DNA from: Xiphophorus maculatus | Taxonomy: Eukaryota > Chordata > Actinopteri > Cyprinodontiformes > Poeciliidae | Assembly (NCBI RefSeq): GCF_002775205.1 | Contig: NC_036447.1 | Span: 8,048,501 to 8,112,500 of the forward strand | Direction: 5' to 3' | DNA length: 64,000 bases | Part shown: piece after piece, positions 26,026-37,402 of the stretch | How the letters are laid out: the number at the start of each line of letters is the position of its first letter | Position numbering within the stretch: the first letter of the stretch is position 1 | Translations under genes and position numbers: made by a program | Notes under the pieces: model-generated | Told to the model about the DNA's origin: nothing | The model's input: the letters and a program-made list of their open reading frames with translations, nothing else | The model's database searches: none

Positions 26026-29000
26026 ATGGTGGACTACTCAGTAACCGTCTACACTGGAGATGCTGCTCATTACAGCACTTTCCATAGTTTCTACATCACA
26101 TTGGTGGGGACAGATGGTGAGAGTGACTGCCAGAAGCTCAGCACCTGGGTCCCATCCTTTACACACAATGTAAGGCTGAAAACTCTTTCTCCTCATCTTC
26201 AAACTCTGCACTTTTCATTTTGCTTTCAGTGATTTAAACCCTGACCACTCTCCGATATGCTCAGCCAAAGCAGGCTCTTTCATAAGTTTGGTTCAGTCCA
26301 CTGAGGTTTCTCCTTAACCACTGGGATAAGTTAGTTGAATCTTGGGGAATTCATTTGAGATGTTTTCCTTGTTTTTTCAGCCGTATACTCATAAGGTGGA
26401 ATGCACCAAGCCACTTGGTGACCTTTTAGCAATCATCATTCAGAAGGAATACCATATCGTGTTCTCCAAAGGCCCGTGGTTTGTTGCTAAGGTGGAGGTG
26501 AAATCTCCAATGGGAGACATCTACCAGTTCCCGATCTACAAATGGATCACTGACTGCAAGGATCACTATTACCAGGAGGGATCAGGTTGGTTCACGTTGA
26601 GCACCTTGCAGAGAAGGAATACACTGACACTGTGAGGAAGAAAAAGCTCCAACAAATTTTATTAAATAACACTTTTCCTTCTTTAGCCAAGTTTTTCAGT
26701 CAAGAAAAGCAGAACATCACCAAATTATGTTGGACAAAAGATCTTGAAGAACAGCGGGCCCTCTATTGGTAAGAACCATCCAACCCTTTAATCCTTTATA
26801 CCTGCTTATCCAGCCTGCCCCATCAGCAAGGGTTAATAAACCCTCTGAAAGGGGAAACATTTCTATAAATGTAGCTCTATTACTGAACATCATCAGTCAT
26901 CCTGAAAACATGATGTTGATTTCTCCTTTTCTAAAACCAGTTGTCTCTTTTCTGTTTGTCTTAGCTGGGATCAGCTTAAAGATGGATTACCACACAACAT
27001 GAAAGCAGAGTCCTATAGTTCACTGCCCCTGGATGTGAGTTTCTACAAGATCAAGGAAATAGAGATGGAGTACACTGGAGCTAAAGCGTAAGATTTCCTT
27101 CCCTGGTTTTCCTCCCATCTTAAATGGGTTTTAATTGTTGAACTTATTGATTATTCCCATTGTTTAGGCTTCTTCAGCTAAAACTGGCAGAATGGGCTGA
27201 GCACAAGACAAAGTGGACTAATATTGAAGATATAAAACATCTGTACTGCTGCCATCGCACTGAAATATCTGGTACTACGTCATCACTAAGCATGTTTCTG
27301 GTTCTGGTAGACACTTCATCATTCACAAATTCACAAATACTGATTCCAGTTTCAGGAATGGCATTCTGTACTTTGACCCAAGGGTCTTTGCAGTTTGGTC
27401 AGATTTAGACAGCAGTGAAGGGTGTTTGTTAAAACATGAAATCTTTTTCAGATCGTGTCTGTCAGAAATGGCAGGAGGACTCCTTCTTCGGCTACCAGTT
27501 TCTGAACGGAGTAAACCCGATGATGATCCAGTGCTGTAAAACTCTGCCTGAGAACTTTCAAGTGACTGATGAGATGGTCTTCAAGGATGGGAATCAGAGT
27601 CTGACAGATGAGATGAAGGTGGTTATCTGATGGTGAGTCATGTTTTTAGACTGTTAAACCTCCTGGTAACTAACTTTCTGCTGAAATTTACAAACAGAAA
27701 GGCAACATCTTCTTGTGTGACTACAAGATGTTGGATGGAGTGAAGGCAAACATCATAGATGGGGAGCAGCAGTACCTGGTGGCTCCTCTTGTTTTGCTGC
27801 ACAAAACTCCTGATGACAAACTGATGCCGATTGCAATTCAGGTGAGGTATTCGTCCAAACTTAGGTGATAGATTAGATAGCCCTCATTTGCTATCAGCGT
27901 AGCTCTAAGTCAGGGAACTTTGCTCAACATTTTCAAAACTCTCCGATATGCTCAAAAAAGTAAAGTACAAGTCAGAAAAGTCAGTTAAATTAATTTCTTA
28001 GAAGTTTCAGTAAGAGATTCTGCAATATGCATGAAAAGGTATTTCAAGTTTAAGTCATGCATCATCAGTATATAGGTGGGGGAACTGCTGTATATCTGAC
28101 AACTGAAGTTCTTTCTTAAGTCTGCATCAATGACAGTTTGTGAGATGAAACTCATTTGCCTGGACTTAAGGTGTATATGCATTGCTACCTGGATCTGCCT
28201 TAGATCCGTTTTACATTTTGTACTGGTTCATTAGCATAGATCACTTTGGGTCATCAAGTGGACCAGAATGATTGTGGATCATTTTCTGTGCTCATCCTGC
28301 AGCTGAAGCAGATTCCAGCAGAGGACAACCCTGTATTCCTCCCCACTGACTCACGGTGGGACTGGTTGTTGGCAAAGACGTTTGTGAGAAATGCAGATTT
28401 TAACATGCATGAACTCAGTTCTCACCTGCTGCGCACCCACCTGCTGGCTGAGGTGTTCGCAGTGGCTCTCCTGCGCCAAATACCCATGATGCATCCTCTC
28501 TACAAGGTATTGGGAGCTCGTTGGTTGATCATTAGTTTGAATGTTTTCACACAAAGGTAACTCTGGTGGTGTTGCTAATAAATGACCTATTCCAGCTTCT
28601 TATGCCTCACACTCGCTACACGCCGATGATCAACTTCTTGGCACGGAAACTTCTCATATCTGATGATGGTGTTTTCACCAAGGTAAGTAAGGAAAATCAC
28701 TGAGTCAGAAACTATGTCCACACCTACATCACCTAGTTACAGACACTCTCTCCCCATAGTTTGCCTCTTCTGGTGGTGAAGGGATGTTCACCATTCTGCG
28801 GAAGGCGCTCTCCTCCATGACCTACAGATCCCTCTGTTTACCAGACGACATCTCTGACCGCGGGCTGGAGGATGTGCCCAACTTCTTCTACAGAGACGAT
28901 GGACTGAAGCTGTGGAACATCATCTACAGGTACAGACCGTTTGCTTTTAACCCTGAGGTAAAAAACAACAATCAACTGAAAGTTCTGGTCTAGAACAAGA

Positions 29001-31725
29001 ATTTAAATTATTCTAAAGTGAAATAAGTTGTCATTTTAACTTGATATTGTGAGTAAAATAATGGAGAAATGTGGCTCTTTGACCAGGTGAAGGCAGTTTT
29101 CTTTCTTGCATAATGTGAAATAATTATTTGGTTTAAATTGCAGCATTAAGTTAAAACTCAATTCAAGATCAATGAGCTTATAAAACAATGTTTAAACAAC
29201 TTGTCTGTTGTTAAATAAACTTCATGAACTTTAGTTTCTGAGTTAAAACCAAAACAATTTTCTTGTCGACTTAAACTGCATTTTCAAGGCAGCAGGTGGA
29301 CTTTCATTTTCTAGTTAAACCACCTTCACATGTTTTAGAGTGTATTTATAAAGTCCCTCTGTGACCTATGGAGGCTTATTTTAGGAGAAAACTGCACCTA
29401 TAATTCAACCTCAAAGCAGGCAACCACTGTAAAAAAAAAGGAAATATGATGAAGCTGCCATAGTCCTTGGGTTTACTGTGAATACAAAATGTTAAACCCT
29501 TTTCATTTCTTCTTATAAGTTAGAATATAAGCAAGTGTTGACAGTTTTGCTCAAAAAAATGATAAAAAGTTATATACATTTTGAAAAGTATTTTGGAAAA
29601 TGTTTATCTTTCTTTTATAAAACATCAGCCTGGCTTTGGGCTGATGTGCTGAGTGTGAACTGCAGCAGGACTGAATCCTGAATGTTCCTACAGCTTTGTG
29701 AAGGAAACCCTCCAGTATTACTACAAGAGCAATCAGATGGTCCTGGAAGACCAGGCCCTGCAGCAGTGGATCGGTGATATATATTCACATGGGTTCCTTT
29801 CTGAGAAAAACACAGGTCGGTAAATGTTTTCATCCTGGCTTGAACAGTCGACTTTCTTTCAATACTGAACATGACTTTAACTAATTTCCAGGTATTCCAA
29901 TAAGATTCGACACCGTAGGCGAATTGGTGAAGTTTGTCACCATGGTGATCTTCACCTGCTCAGCACAGCACTCGGCTGTGAACACCGGACAGGTGAGTTT
30001 CTCAAACTGCTGAAGTTCTGGTGCAGAGCGTCAGAGGTGTCCAGGTCTCTGGACACTTTGGGGCTGCTCTTGGTCCAGCCAGAAGATGAGAGCCAGTCCT
30101 ACTTTAAAAACAAAGATCAGGGTATGAAGCAAAGAGAGGTCTCTGTCTTACAGGGGAAGTTTACATTAGCTTGTTCAGGAAGTTTCTGACTGACCATCTA
30201 AGTGGAGATTCACAGGGATGGTTTGGTATTCCTCCTGGTAGCTGTTACCATAGTAACCTGGTCTCAGATATGCATTACTTTAACTGTTAGCATCTGTTTT
30301 CGTTTCTTTAGCAGCGAAAGCTGCCATGTTGAGCAGCTTTCGCTGCAGCAGATATGGACCTATCATTTCGAGCATTTTAGCTTCTGATGGAGTTTAGATC
30401 CACATTGGATTGACAGTATAATTGACAGTCATAACATTACCAATATTATGGGATGTTTTCCTTAAATCTTAATCCCAAGGATACACACCTCCTTTATTTC
30501 ATTGCTGATATGGAAAATTCACTGATCTATAGATTGTTAAATATTAGTCTAGATAATTTTCTGCTGCTTACAGACTATTTTCTATGTGGAAATGTTTTGT
30601 TTTTGGCCAAACTGATTAAATGAGCTAATAGATAAATTATCATAGGATCACGTTTAACATTATTCTTAATTATGGATAAAAAGATATGTTTCTTGCATAT
30701 CTGATGTATTTTTATTCTAACTGTAATCATCAAAGAAAAGTCAAGACTCATCTAGTCAAACAGAACATCTTGCAGCTGGATCTGATTGGTGTCTGTTGGG
30801 TTTGGTTCCTGCAGTATGACTTCATTGGCTGGATGCCCAACACCCCAGTGACCCTGAAATGTCCACCACCTTCCAAAAAGGGAGAAGCTACGGAGGAAAC
30901 GCTACTGGACACGCTGCCTTCTATAGATGTCACAGTGCATGGGATGGCCACAGTTTGGCTGCTCAGCAAGGTGTCCACTGACGCTGTAAGTAGCCCTGGT
31001 TCTGTTAACATGTCTCCAACCGATACCTGATCTCCACCAGTTGGTTCTGGTCACAAACACTGTGTGATCCCGCCAGGCGGCAATAACGTTGACATTAACC
31101 GCATCAGATTCTGACAATGACTATGATCTGGCCCCAATGCTCACACTTCCACCCTTGTTCCGCCCTCCAGCCCTTCAAATGCGCGTTTTTGTTGAAGGGT
31201 TTGAGTGCGTGGTCTCTAGCACCGCCCCATTTGGGCTCTTGATACACTCTTTGGCCAAGACGCAACCAGGTGGACTTTGGCAAAAACATTCCCCTGCATG
31301 TAAGGCTTTTAATTAAAAGGCGCAAATATAGCAATGAGTTTTTCTTTTTTGATAATTGTGACCAGAACCTCTGCTCCATTCGGCCATCATAGAGCAGTAT
31401 GACAGTCTTTTTGATTATGTGCATTAATACAGCGCCCTCAACATAATCATCAAATATCACAGATGTATTTTTACTCTGACCTGTATGTAAATAATGACTG
31501 AAACCATGATGGAAACCAGACCGAATGTTCCTCTGATGTCAACAGGAGTATCTGGGTAACTACCCAGAGAAGCGGTTTATTGAAGATGTTCCCCTGAACA
31601 ACATAAAGGTCTTCAAAGAGCAACTTCAAGAGCTGAGTCTGCAAATCGAAGCCAGAAACAAACAACTTGAGCTGCCTTACACATACCTGGACCCGAAGGT
31701 GGTGGAGAACAGCGTGAGCGTGTAG
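26026..31725 (+). CDS. Animal lipoxygenase, ALOX15B/ALOXE3-like, 14 exons
   Basis: Iron dioxygenase of polyunsaturated fatty acids (eicosanoid and hepoxilin pathways). Exons: 26026-26169, 26381-26631, 26700-26768, 26965-27087, 27168-27271, 27452-27618, 27698-27841, 28303-28506, 28596-28682, 28760-28929, 29694-29815, 29892-29992, 30815-30985, 31546-31725; phases agree and give 678 aa, the usual size and exon number for animal LOX. N-terminal PLAT domain about 1-115. Iron ligands: His375 and His380 in HLLRTH, His555 and Asn559 in [11 protein letters not shown], and the C-terminal carboxylate. The last residue is Val (ENSVSV), where Ile is usual. FLAR has Ala at the Coffa site, predicting S products. 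The [13 protein letters not shown] tail favours ALOX15B/E3 over ALOX5. The exon 2 donor (26632) was chosen on phase; a nearer GT at 26586 breaks the frame. Confidence 0.92.
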
Positions 31726-32465
31726 GGTTGGATCCTTCATCGGTTCTGGTTAAGTTAATCCTGAACTAGACAGCGTGGTATAAGTTAGGGTGATTCTGGG
31801 TTGGTGGAGGGAAGCTGCTGCTGGTTATCTTAGAAAACTTAAATGATTGTAATAAGAACCTTGTGTTTCTGTAAGAACGCAGAACCAGCAGGAATTAATT
31901 GTGACCTTTGAAGCTGTTTGGAATAAAATAAAAATAACATATATTCTGATTTTTTTATAGTGATTTTAGAGCTGCAGTACTGTCTTTCATGTTTGGGAGC
32001 TTTTCAACCACAGCTTGATTAATGGCTAGAGATATTATTCTGATGTTCTTTGTTCCAGGGAATTGAATAACATGTTGAACTTGATTACATAATAAACTGA
32101 TTTTAAAATGGCTTCATTAGAGTCTGTCTGGACCTTATTGGGCTTAAAGTTTCAAGTTGTATAACTTTGGGCATTCATTTAACTCAAGGAAGATATTAGT
32201 CAGCTGATTCTCAGATCTAAGTTAAATTTTTATTAATATTCATGACATTCATATTTGCCAAGTTAAACTAAAATATGAGGCTACAGAATAAGAACAGTTT
32301 GGGAGCAGAGCCAAATGTACCATTATTAGCATGCCCATAGGAGTCTCTTTACATCCTGAAACGTAAGTTTGCTTTGACTCTGAAATAGTGTTTAAATGTG
32401 TAAGGAAAAATCTGCAAGAGGGAAAAAGTACCGTACCAAGCAGCAGAACCGAACCCCAGGAACAT
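31726..32465. other. Lipoxygenase 3' region and intergenic DNA
   Basis: AATAAA at 31922-31927, about 200 bases after the lipoxygenase stop, is the likely polyadenylation signal; a second AATAAA lies near 32091. No other gene seen. Confidence 0.6.
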
Positions 32466-33945
32466 AATTTCACATTGCATTCATTCCGGTGCCAAAGAAA
32501 CCTCAAGTCACCTCTTTCAACGATTACCGGCCTGTGGCACTGACTCCCATCATGATGAAGGGCTTTGAAAGGCTGGTAAAAGAACACATCGTCTCCAGAC
32601 TCCCCCTCCACATTTGACCCGTTCCAGTTTGCCTACAGCCGAAACCGCTCCACCGAGGACGCCATCTTCTCCGCCCTACACCTGAGCCTGGCTCACCTGG
32701 AGGAGAAGAACACTCATGTGCGGATGTTGTTCCTGGACTTCAGCTCAGCGTTCAACACAATCATCCCACAGCATCTGGCAGGAAAACTGGGACACCTGGG
32801 CTTCAGCACCCCCCTGCGCAACTGGCTGCTAGACTTCCTCACCGACAGACCTCAGTCAGTCCGGATCGGACAACACACCTCCGATGTCATCACCCTCAGC
32901 ACAGGCTCCCCTCAGGGCTGCGTCCTGAGCCCCCTGCTGTTCACTCTGATGACACACGACTGCGTCCCCAGGTTCGCCACCAACCACATCGTGAAGTTTG
33001 CGGACGACACAACGGTGGTGGGCCTCATCAGAGACGACAACGACCCGGACTACAGAGAGGAGGTGGAGCAGCTGGTGGACTGGTACAGAGACAACAGCCT
33101 GAACCTGAACGTTGACAAGACGAAGGAGATGATCGTCGACTTCAGGAAGAACCGGCCCAGCCACGCTCCACTGCTCATCAACAGCTCGGCTGTGGAGGTG
33201 GTCAGCAGCACCAAATTCCTGGGGGTGCACATCACTAATGACCTCAGCTGGACTGGGAACACCACGTCTCTGGTCAAGAGGGCACAGAAACGCTTGTACT
33301 TCCTGCGGAGGATGAGAAGAGCACACCTGTCCCCGCCCATCCTCAAGACGTTCTACAGAAGCACCATAGAGAGCATTCTGACCAGCTGCCTCTCTGTGTG
33401 GTGTGGAGGCTGCAGCGCCTCCGACTGGAAGAACGTGAGGAGAGTGGTGCGGACAGCAGAGAGGATCATCGGGGCCCCCCTTCCCTCCATTCAGGACATT
33501 TCATCCCAGCGCTGCGTGTCCCGAGGCCGAAACATCATCAGTGACCCCTCACACCCCCACCATGGACTGTTGTCCCTGCTGCCCTCTGGAAAGAGGTTCC
33601 GCAGCGTCCGGTGCAGGTCCACCAGGTTCCGAAACAGTTTTTTCCCACTTGCCATCAGACTGCTGAATTCTTAACTGGACTGCACTCAAAATCTGGTCAC
33701 CACTTTATACCTTGCACATGTACAGAGCTAAATAACTTCTATGTTACTGTCAGTCCTGCACTTTATATTTTATGTTTAGATTTATATTCATATTTTATAC
33801 AGTATTTTATTTTATTCTGGAGTAACCTCACAACATTGGAACCTCAACACACTGTCCTGAGCCGTATGCAACGAAATTTCGTTCTGTATACACCCTGTGC
33901 AGGCAAAATGACAATAAAGTCAGTCTAAGTCTAAGTCTAAATGTT
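32466..33945 (+). mobile_element. 5'-truncated L2/Rex-like non-LTR retrotransposon
   Basis: Encodes the C-terminal two thirds of a reverse transcriptase. Motifs in order: IPVPKKP and [10 protein letters not shown] (32480-32560), [24 protein letters not shown] and the catalytic FADDTTVVG (about 32995-33020), then [11 protein letters not shown]. The frame shifts once near 32610; the main open frame is 32718-33674. The element ends with ACAATAAAGTCAGTCTAAG and short AGTCTA repeats at about 33925-33940, a 3' tail typical of L2/CR1-like LINEs. The 5' part with the endonuclease is missing. Clade is inferred from motif style only. Confidence 0.85.
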
Positions 33946-34640
33946 CTTGGCTCAGCCTTTATAACAATAATATATATACTGTATGTATATATGATTACAT
34001 GCTGCCTGATCATATTAATGTTAGGGACTACTCACAGTAGTTATCAGTAATAATTTACCATGGCAGATATGGTTAATTGCTATATTGTGATCAGAAGTTC
34101 TTAGATCAGAGTTTTAAGTTTGATTCCCTTTTGGAGATTTTCTGTGTGATGATAAATTTCCCACCAGTGACTGAGAGCCTGGATTGGTGCTGCAGCTGCA
34201 CGGCTGGACGAACTGAGTACCTTGAGATTTTCCTTTGAATAAAAAAGGAATAGAATAGTTCTTGTTTTATTATCTAACCCTCTTTACTATTAACAAAATT
34301 GTGGAGAAAAAAAGATATTTTGTGTCCAAAGATATTGTACACACAGCTGTGTAGAGTCTGTGGGGGTGAGGTGGGGCACAAAGCCTAAATCTGATTGGTC
34401 AGTTTGCTTTTGTTTATTTCACGGGTTGGCGTTTTTCTGTAAGCTAAACATGAATGAGTGGAGTTTGAACCTCCCGTAGTTCTAAGATCCCGCCTGAGCT
34501 TCTTACAGTGTGCGGTTCTGGCGGGTCGCCGGTTTATTTGCTTTTTTGAGGTTTCGCCAGCTGAATAACTGACGGGTCACCCGCTGGCCGACACCAGCAG
34601 ATGCGCTGGGGGAAACCCTGGATATATGTATAAACATCAA
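33946..34640. other. Intergenic DNA
   Basis: No gene seen. Includes short palindromic TA-rich sequence near 33968-33995. Confidence 0.5.
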
Positions 34641-35098
34641 TGACTCCTGGATTTCTGGGCTTCTCACCCTTTCTCTAAGGGAGCCCAGAGACCCTGCGGA
34701 GAAAACCCCTCCAGGATAACAAGGCAGTTCCCAGGAGGGGCACTCTCCAGTACCCCCTCCAAGGACTTAAAAAGGCTGGGTAAACAGTCAGAACCCGACC
34801 CAAACCCGTAGGTAGAGGGAGAGGCTGTCCTCTTGTTCACCCCAACGCACCAAGGTGGGAGGCAACAAGTCAGCCCACTCCTGCCCAGCGCCTCTCACAA
34901 GGGGCAACTCCAGGGTGGAAAACATCCAACCCGAAGAGTTTTTGCGGCGCTAGTGGCTCGTATTTTTCTGACAGCAGGCAGACAGGAAGGAGGGCGAGGA
35001 GAGGGGGCAAAGGTCGTCGAACCCGCGACGTCCGTTTCGAGGACTAAGGCCTCCAAACGTGGTGCGTGCTAACCCCCTGCGCCACCACAGCACGCCCC
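34640..35098 (-). mobile_element. tRNA-derived SINE-like element
   Basis: On the minus strand a tRNA-like head carries a box A (TGGCGCAGGGGGTTAGC, 35068-35084) and a box B (GGGTTCGACGACC, 35012-35024), the two internal RNA polymerase III promoter boxes at normal spacing. A GC-rich, C-run-containing body extends toward 34640. Family name not determined. Confidence 0.6.
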
Positions 35099-35430
35099 GA
35101 GTCCGACTATTTCTAGCCGGAACCCATCGGCTCTTTTCGGGCTGAGCCCGGCCGGGCTCTGTGGGTTAAAGCCCGGCCACCAGGGGCTCCCCAACGTGCC
35201 CCACCCCCAGGCCTGGCTCCAGGGTGGGACCTCATGTACGGGCGAGCAGAACCACTGTTTCCAATGGTCGTTTTCATCATAAGGGATCTTTGGGCTGCAC
35301 TTGGTCTGGTTCCTCACCTTGGACCTGTCTGCATTGGGTGGCCCTACCAGAGGCATGAAGCCCCGACAGCAAGACTCCTAGGATCACTGGGACACTCAAA
35401 CCCCCCCACCACGATAAGGTGGCAGCCCAT
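35099..35430. repeat. GC-rich dispersed repeat
   Basis: Sequence such as TGGGCTGCACTTGGTCTGGT and CACCACGATAAGGTGGCAGC is, from memory, part of a frequent teleost retroelement family. I could not place it in a class. It abuts the SINE-like head and the following (GT)n. Confidence 0.45.
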
Positions 35431-35436
35431 GGAGGG

Positions 35437-35439
<3 letters not shown>

Positions 35440-35508
<69 letters not shown>

Positions 35509-35541
35509 TGTGTGTGTGTGTGCGTGCGCGTGCGTGCGTGC

Positions 35542-35581
<40 letters not shown>
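35440..35581. repeat. (GT)n microsatellite
   Basis: About 140 bases of GT with scattered GC substitutions (GTGCGC). Confidence 0.95.
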
Positions 35582-35585
<4 letters not shown>

Positions 35586-36483
35586 ATGAAGTAACCTGTT
35601 AATTATGTAAGACAGAGAGAAAATGAGAGAGAGAGGAAGAAAGTTGTTTTTTAAGATGAGGAAACAAACTCAATGTGGTGGGAAGCAAATTCTGACCTTG
35701 GGTCCAGTTGTGAGGTGAAATGTATCTTTGTAGTTTTACAAAAAAGATTTTTAGGCTCTAATAAAGTTTTTTAGGCCGTTATTTAACAGGCTGAACAGGA
35801 AATTGGGAGGAGAGAGAAGGAAATGACATGCAGCAGATTCCCCAGGACTGGGAATTAAACCCAGGTTGACAAACAAAACCTAGAAGTAACGTCCTAAACA
35901 AAACATAATTTACAGTTTTACTGTAAATCTGGTTAAAAAAATAACTGAATTATTCATTTCTTAGCCCCTTTTCCTTCTCTTTTATACAAGCAGACAGAAC
36001 ATAAGCTCAACAACACAAAAGCTTCATATTTATTACAAAATATTCATCTAAGAATCGATTTCTTCCTGTAGTGGAAATGATTTCTGATTAAGTTTTCTGT
36101 TTTCATACTTTCAAGGATTGTTCTTCTTTTTACCTTTTCTACAGTTTTTCATGTTAAATTGCACTTTTTTGTTAAGTTTCTAATATTATCTTGAATCTGT
36201 ATTTCTAAATAAAGACTAACTGAAAGATCCCACAGTAACTTTTATTTTTGATAAAACCTGTTTTTTCTTATAACAAACAAACCAGATAAAACAAGTTTGG
36301 GCTTCTTCAGGGTCCAGAGTATTAAATTATGATTACAATTATCATCTATTACTATGTACAGATTAAACTCTAATCTTCATTTAACATCCTGGGACCTGAA
36401 GAATCCAAACCTGTTAAATCAGCTTTTTTATGTTTGGTATAAAAAGAAAAACAGGATTTATCAAAGAAAAACAGGTGAATGGA
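35582..36483. other. Intergenic DNA
   Basis: AT-rich; no gene or clear repeat seen. Confidence 0.5.
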
Positions 36484-36693
36484 CTGAACTTGTGTCGTGC
36501 CTTGCTAGTCATGTTGACCACTCAAAGCGCTTCACACTACAGTCACATTCACACCGACATGCAGGTTGGAGGGCAACTTGCTGCTAAGTGCCCCGCCCTG
36601 GGGCAGCTCAACATGTGGCTGAGGAAGCTGGAATCGAACTTACAACCTTCTGGTCACAAGACGACCACTCTACCCACTGAGCCACAGTCGCAC
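36484..36693 (-). mobile_element. tRNA-derived SINE
   Basis: Minus-strand head starts GCGACTGTGGCTCAGTGGGT and contains box A (TGGCTCAGTGGGTAGAG, 36668-36684) and box B (AAGTTCGATTCC, 36630-36641), followed by a body with AAGCGCTTTGAG. The tRNA-like region is well preserved. Confidence 0.8.
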
Positions 36694-37029
36694 TAAAACA
36701 GCCACTGCATGATCCTTTTGCTAGTCTTCTTTAAAATACAGGTTTAAACAGTTTAATGAGCTACAATTCAGTGCAATTTAATATAAAAAGTGAGTAGAAA
36801 AGATAAACTAAAGGACAAACCATAAAAGCACAAATACAGTGAAAATAAACAGAAATTATTACTATTAAAAGAAGACATTTTAACTCTTAAATCAATACGT
36901 TGCTATAAAAATTGAGCCCAGTGTTGTTGCGGCGCTAAAGCAGCGAAGGGAAAAGGGCTAACGTACGGCTAATTCAATTAATTTGACAAGTTTAACAATA
37001 AAGCTGCACACGTGTTTGGGGTTTCTTCA

Positions 37030-37204
37030 AATCTTTGGGGGCAATTTGCAGTGACCAACTGACCTGACCGACATGTTTTAGGAGATGTGGGGGGAAACCG
37101 GAGCACCCGGAGAAAACCCACGCAAACACGGGGAGAACATGCAAACTCCACACAGATGGTGTCTGTGAAGACGCAGCGCTAACCGCTGCACCACCGTGCT
37201 GCCC
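37030..37204 (-). mobile_element. V-SINE (HE1/DANA-type core)
   Basis: Minus strand begins GGGCAGCACGGTGGTGCAGC (tRNA-like head, box A) and carries the conserved vertebrate SINE core: GTGTGGAGTTTGCATGTTCT, CGTGGGTTTTCTCCGGGTGC and TCCGGTTTCC. The box B region is shortened. Confidence 0.8.
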
Positions 37205-37402
37205 ACGTTTTTTCCAATTGGGTTGGGAAGGGATCTATTTTCTAGTTTGTCAATGGGGGGAAAACTTTTTAAATTTGGTCTTGACGGAGCGTGGCATGGC
37301 GCCCCGTTCACAGAGGCTACATCCTCCATGCGTTTGATTCCAGTCCTCGGTTCGTCTCCTGCACGTCTTTCTCCTTCTCTAAATCAATCAAAATCAATAA
37401 CT

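Noticed and set aside
32856-33346. Minus-strand frames over the reverse transcriptase
   Set aside because: Shadow frames of the plus-strand LINE protein, which carries the diagnostic RT motifs.
36604-36693. tRNA gene
   Set aside because: Box A and B are present but the cloverleaf is imperfect and it continues into a SINE body, so it is a SINE head; the same holds for 35012-35096 and 37150-37204.
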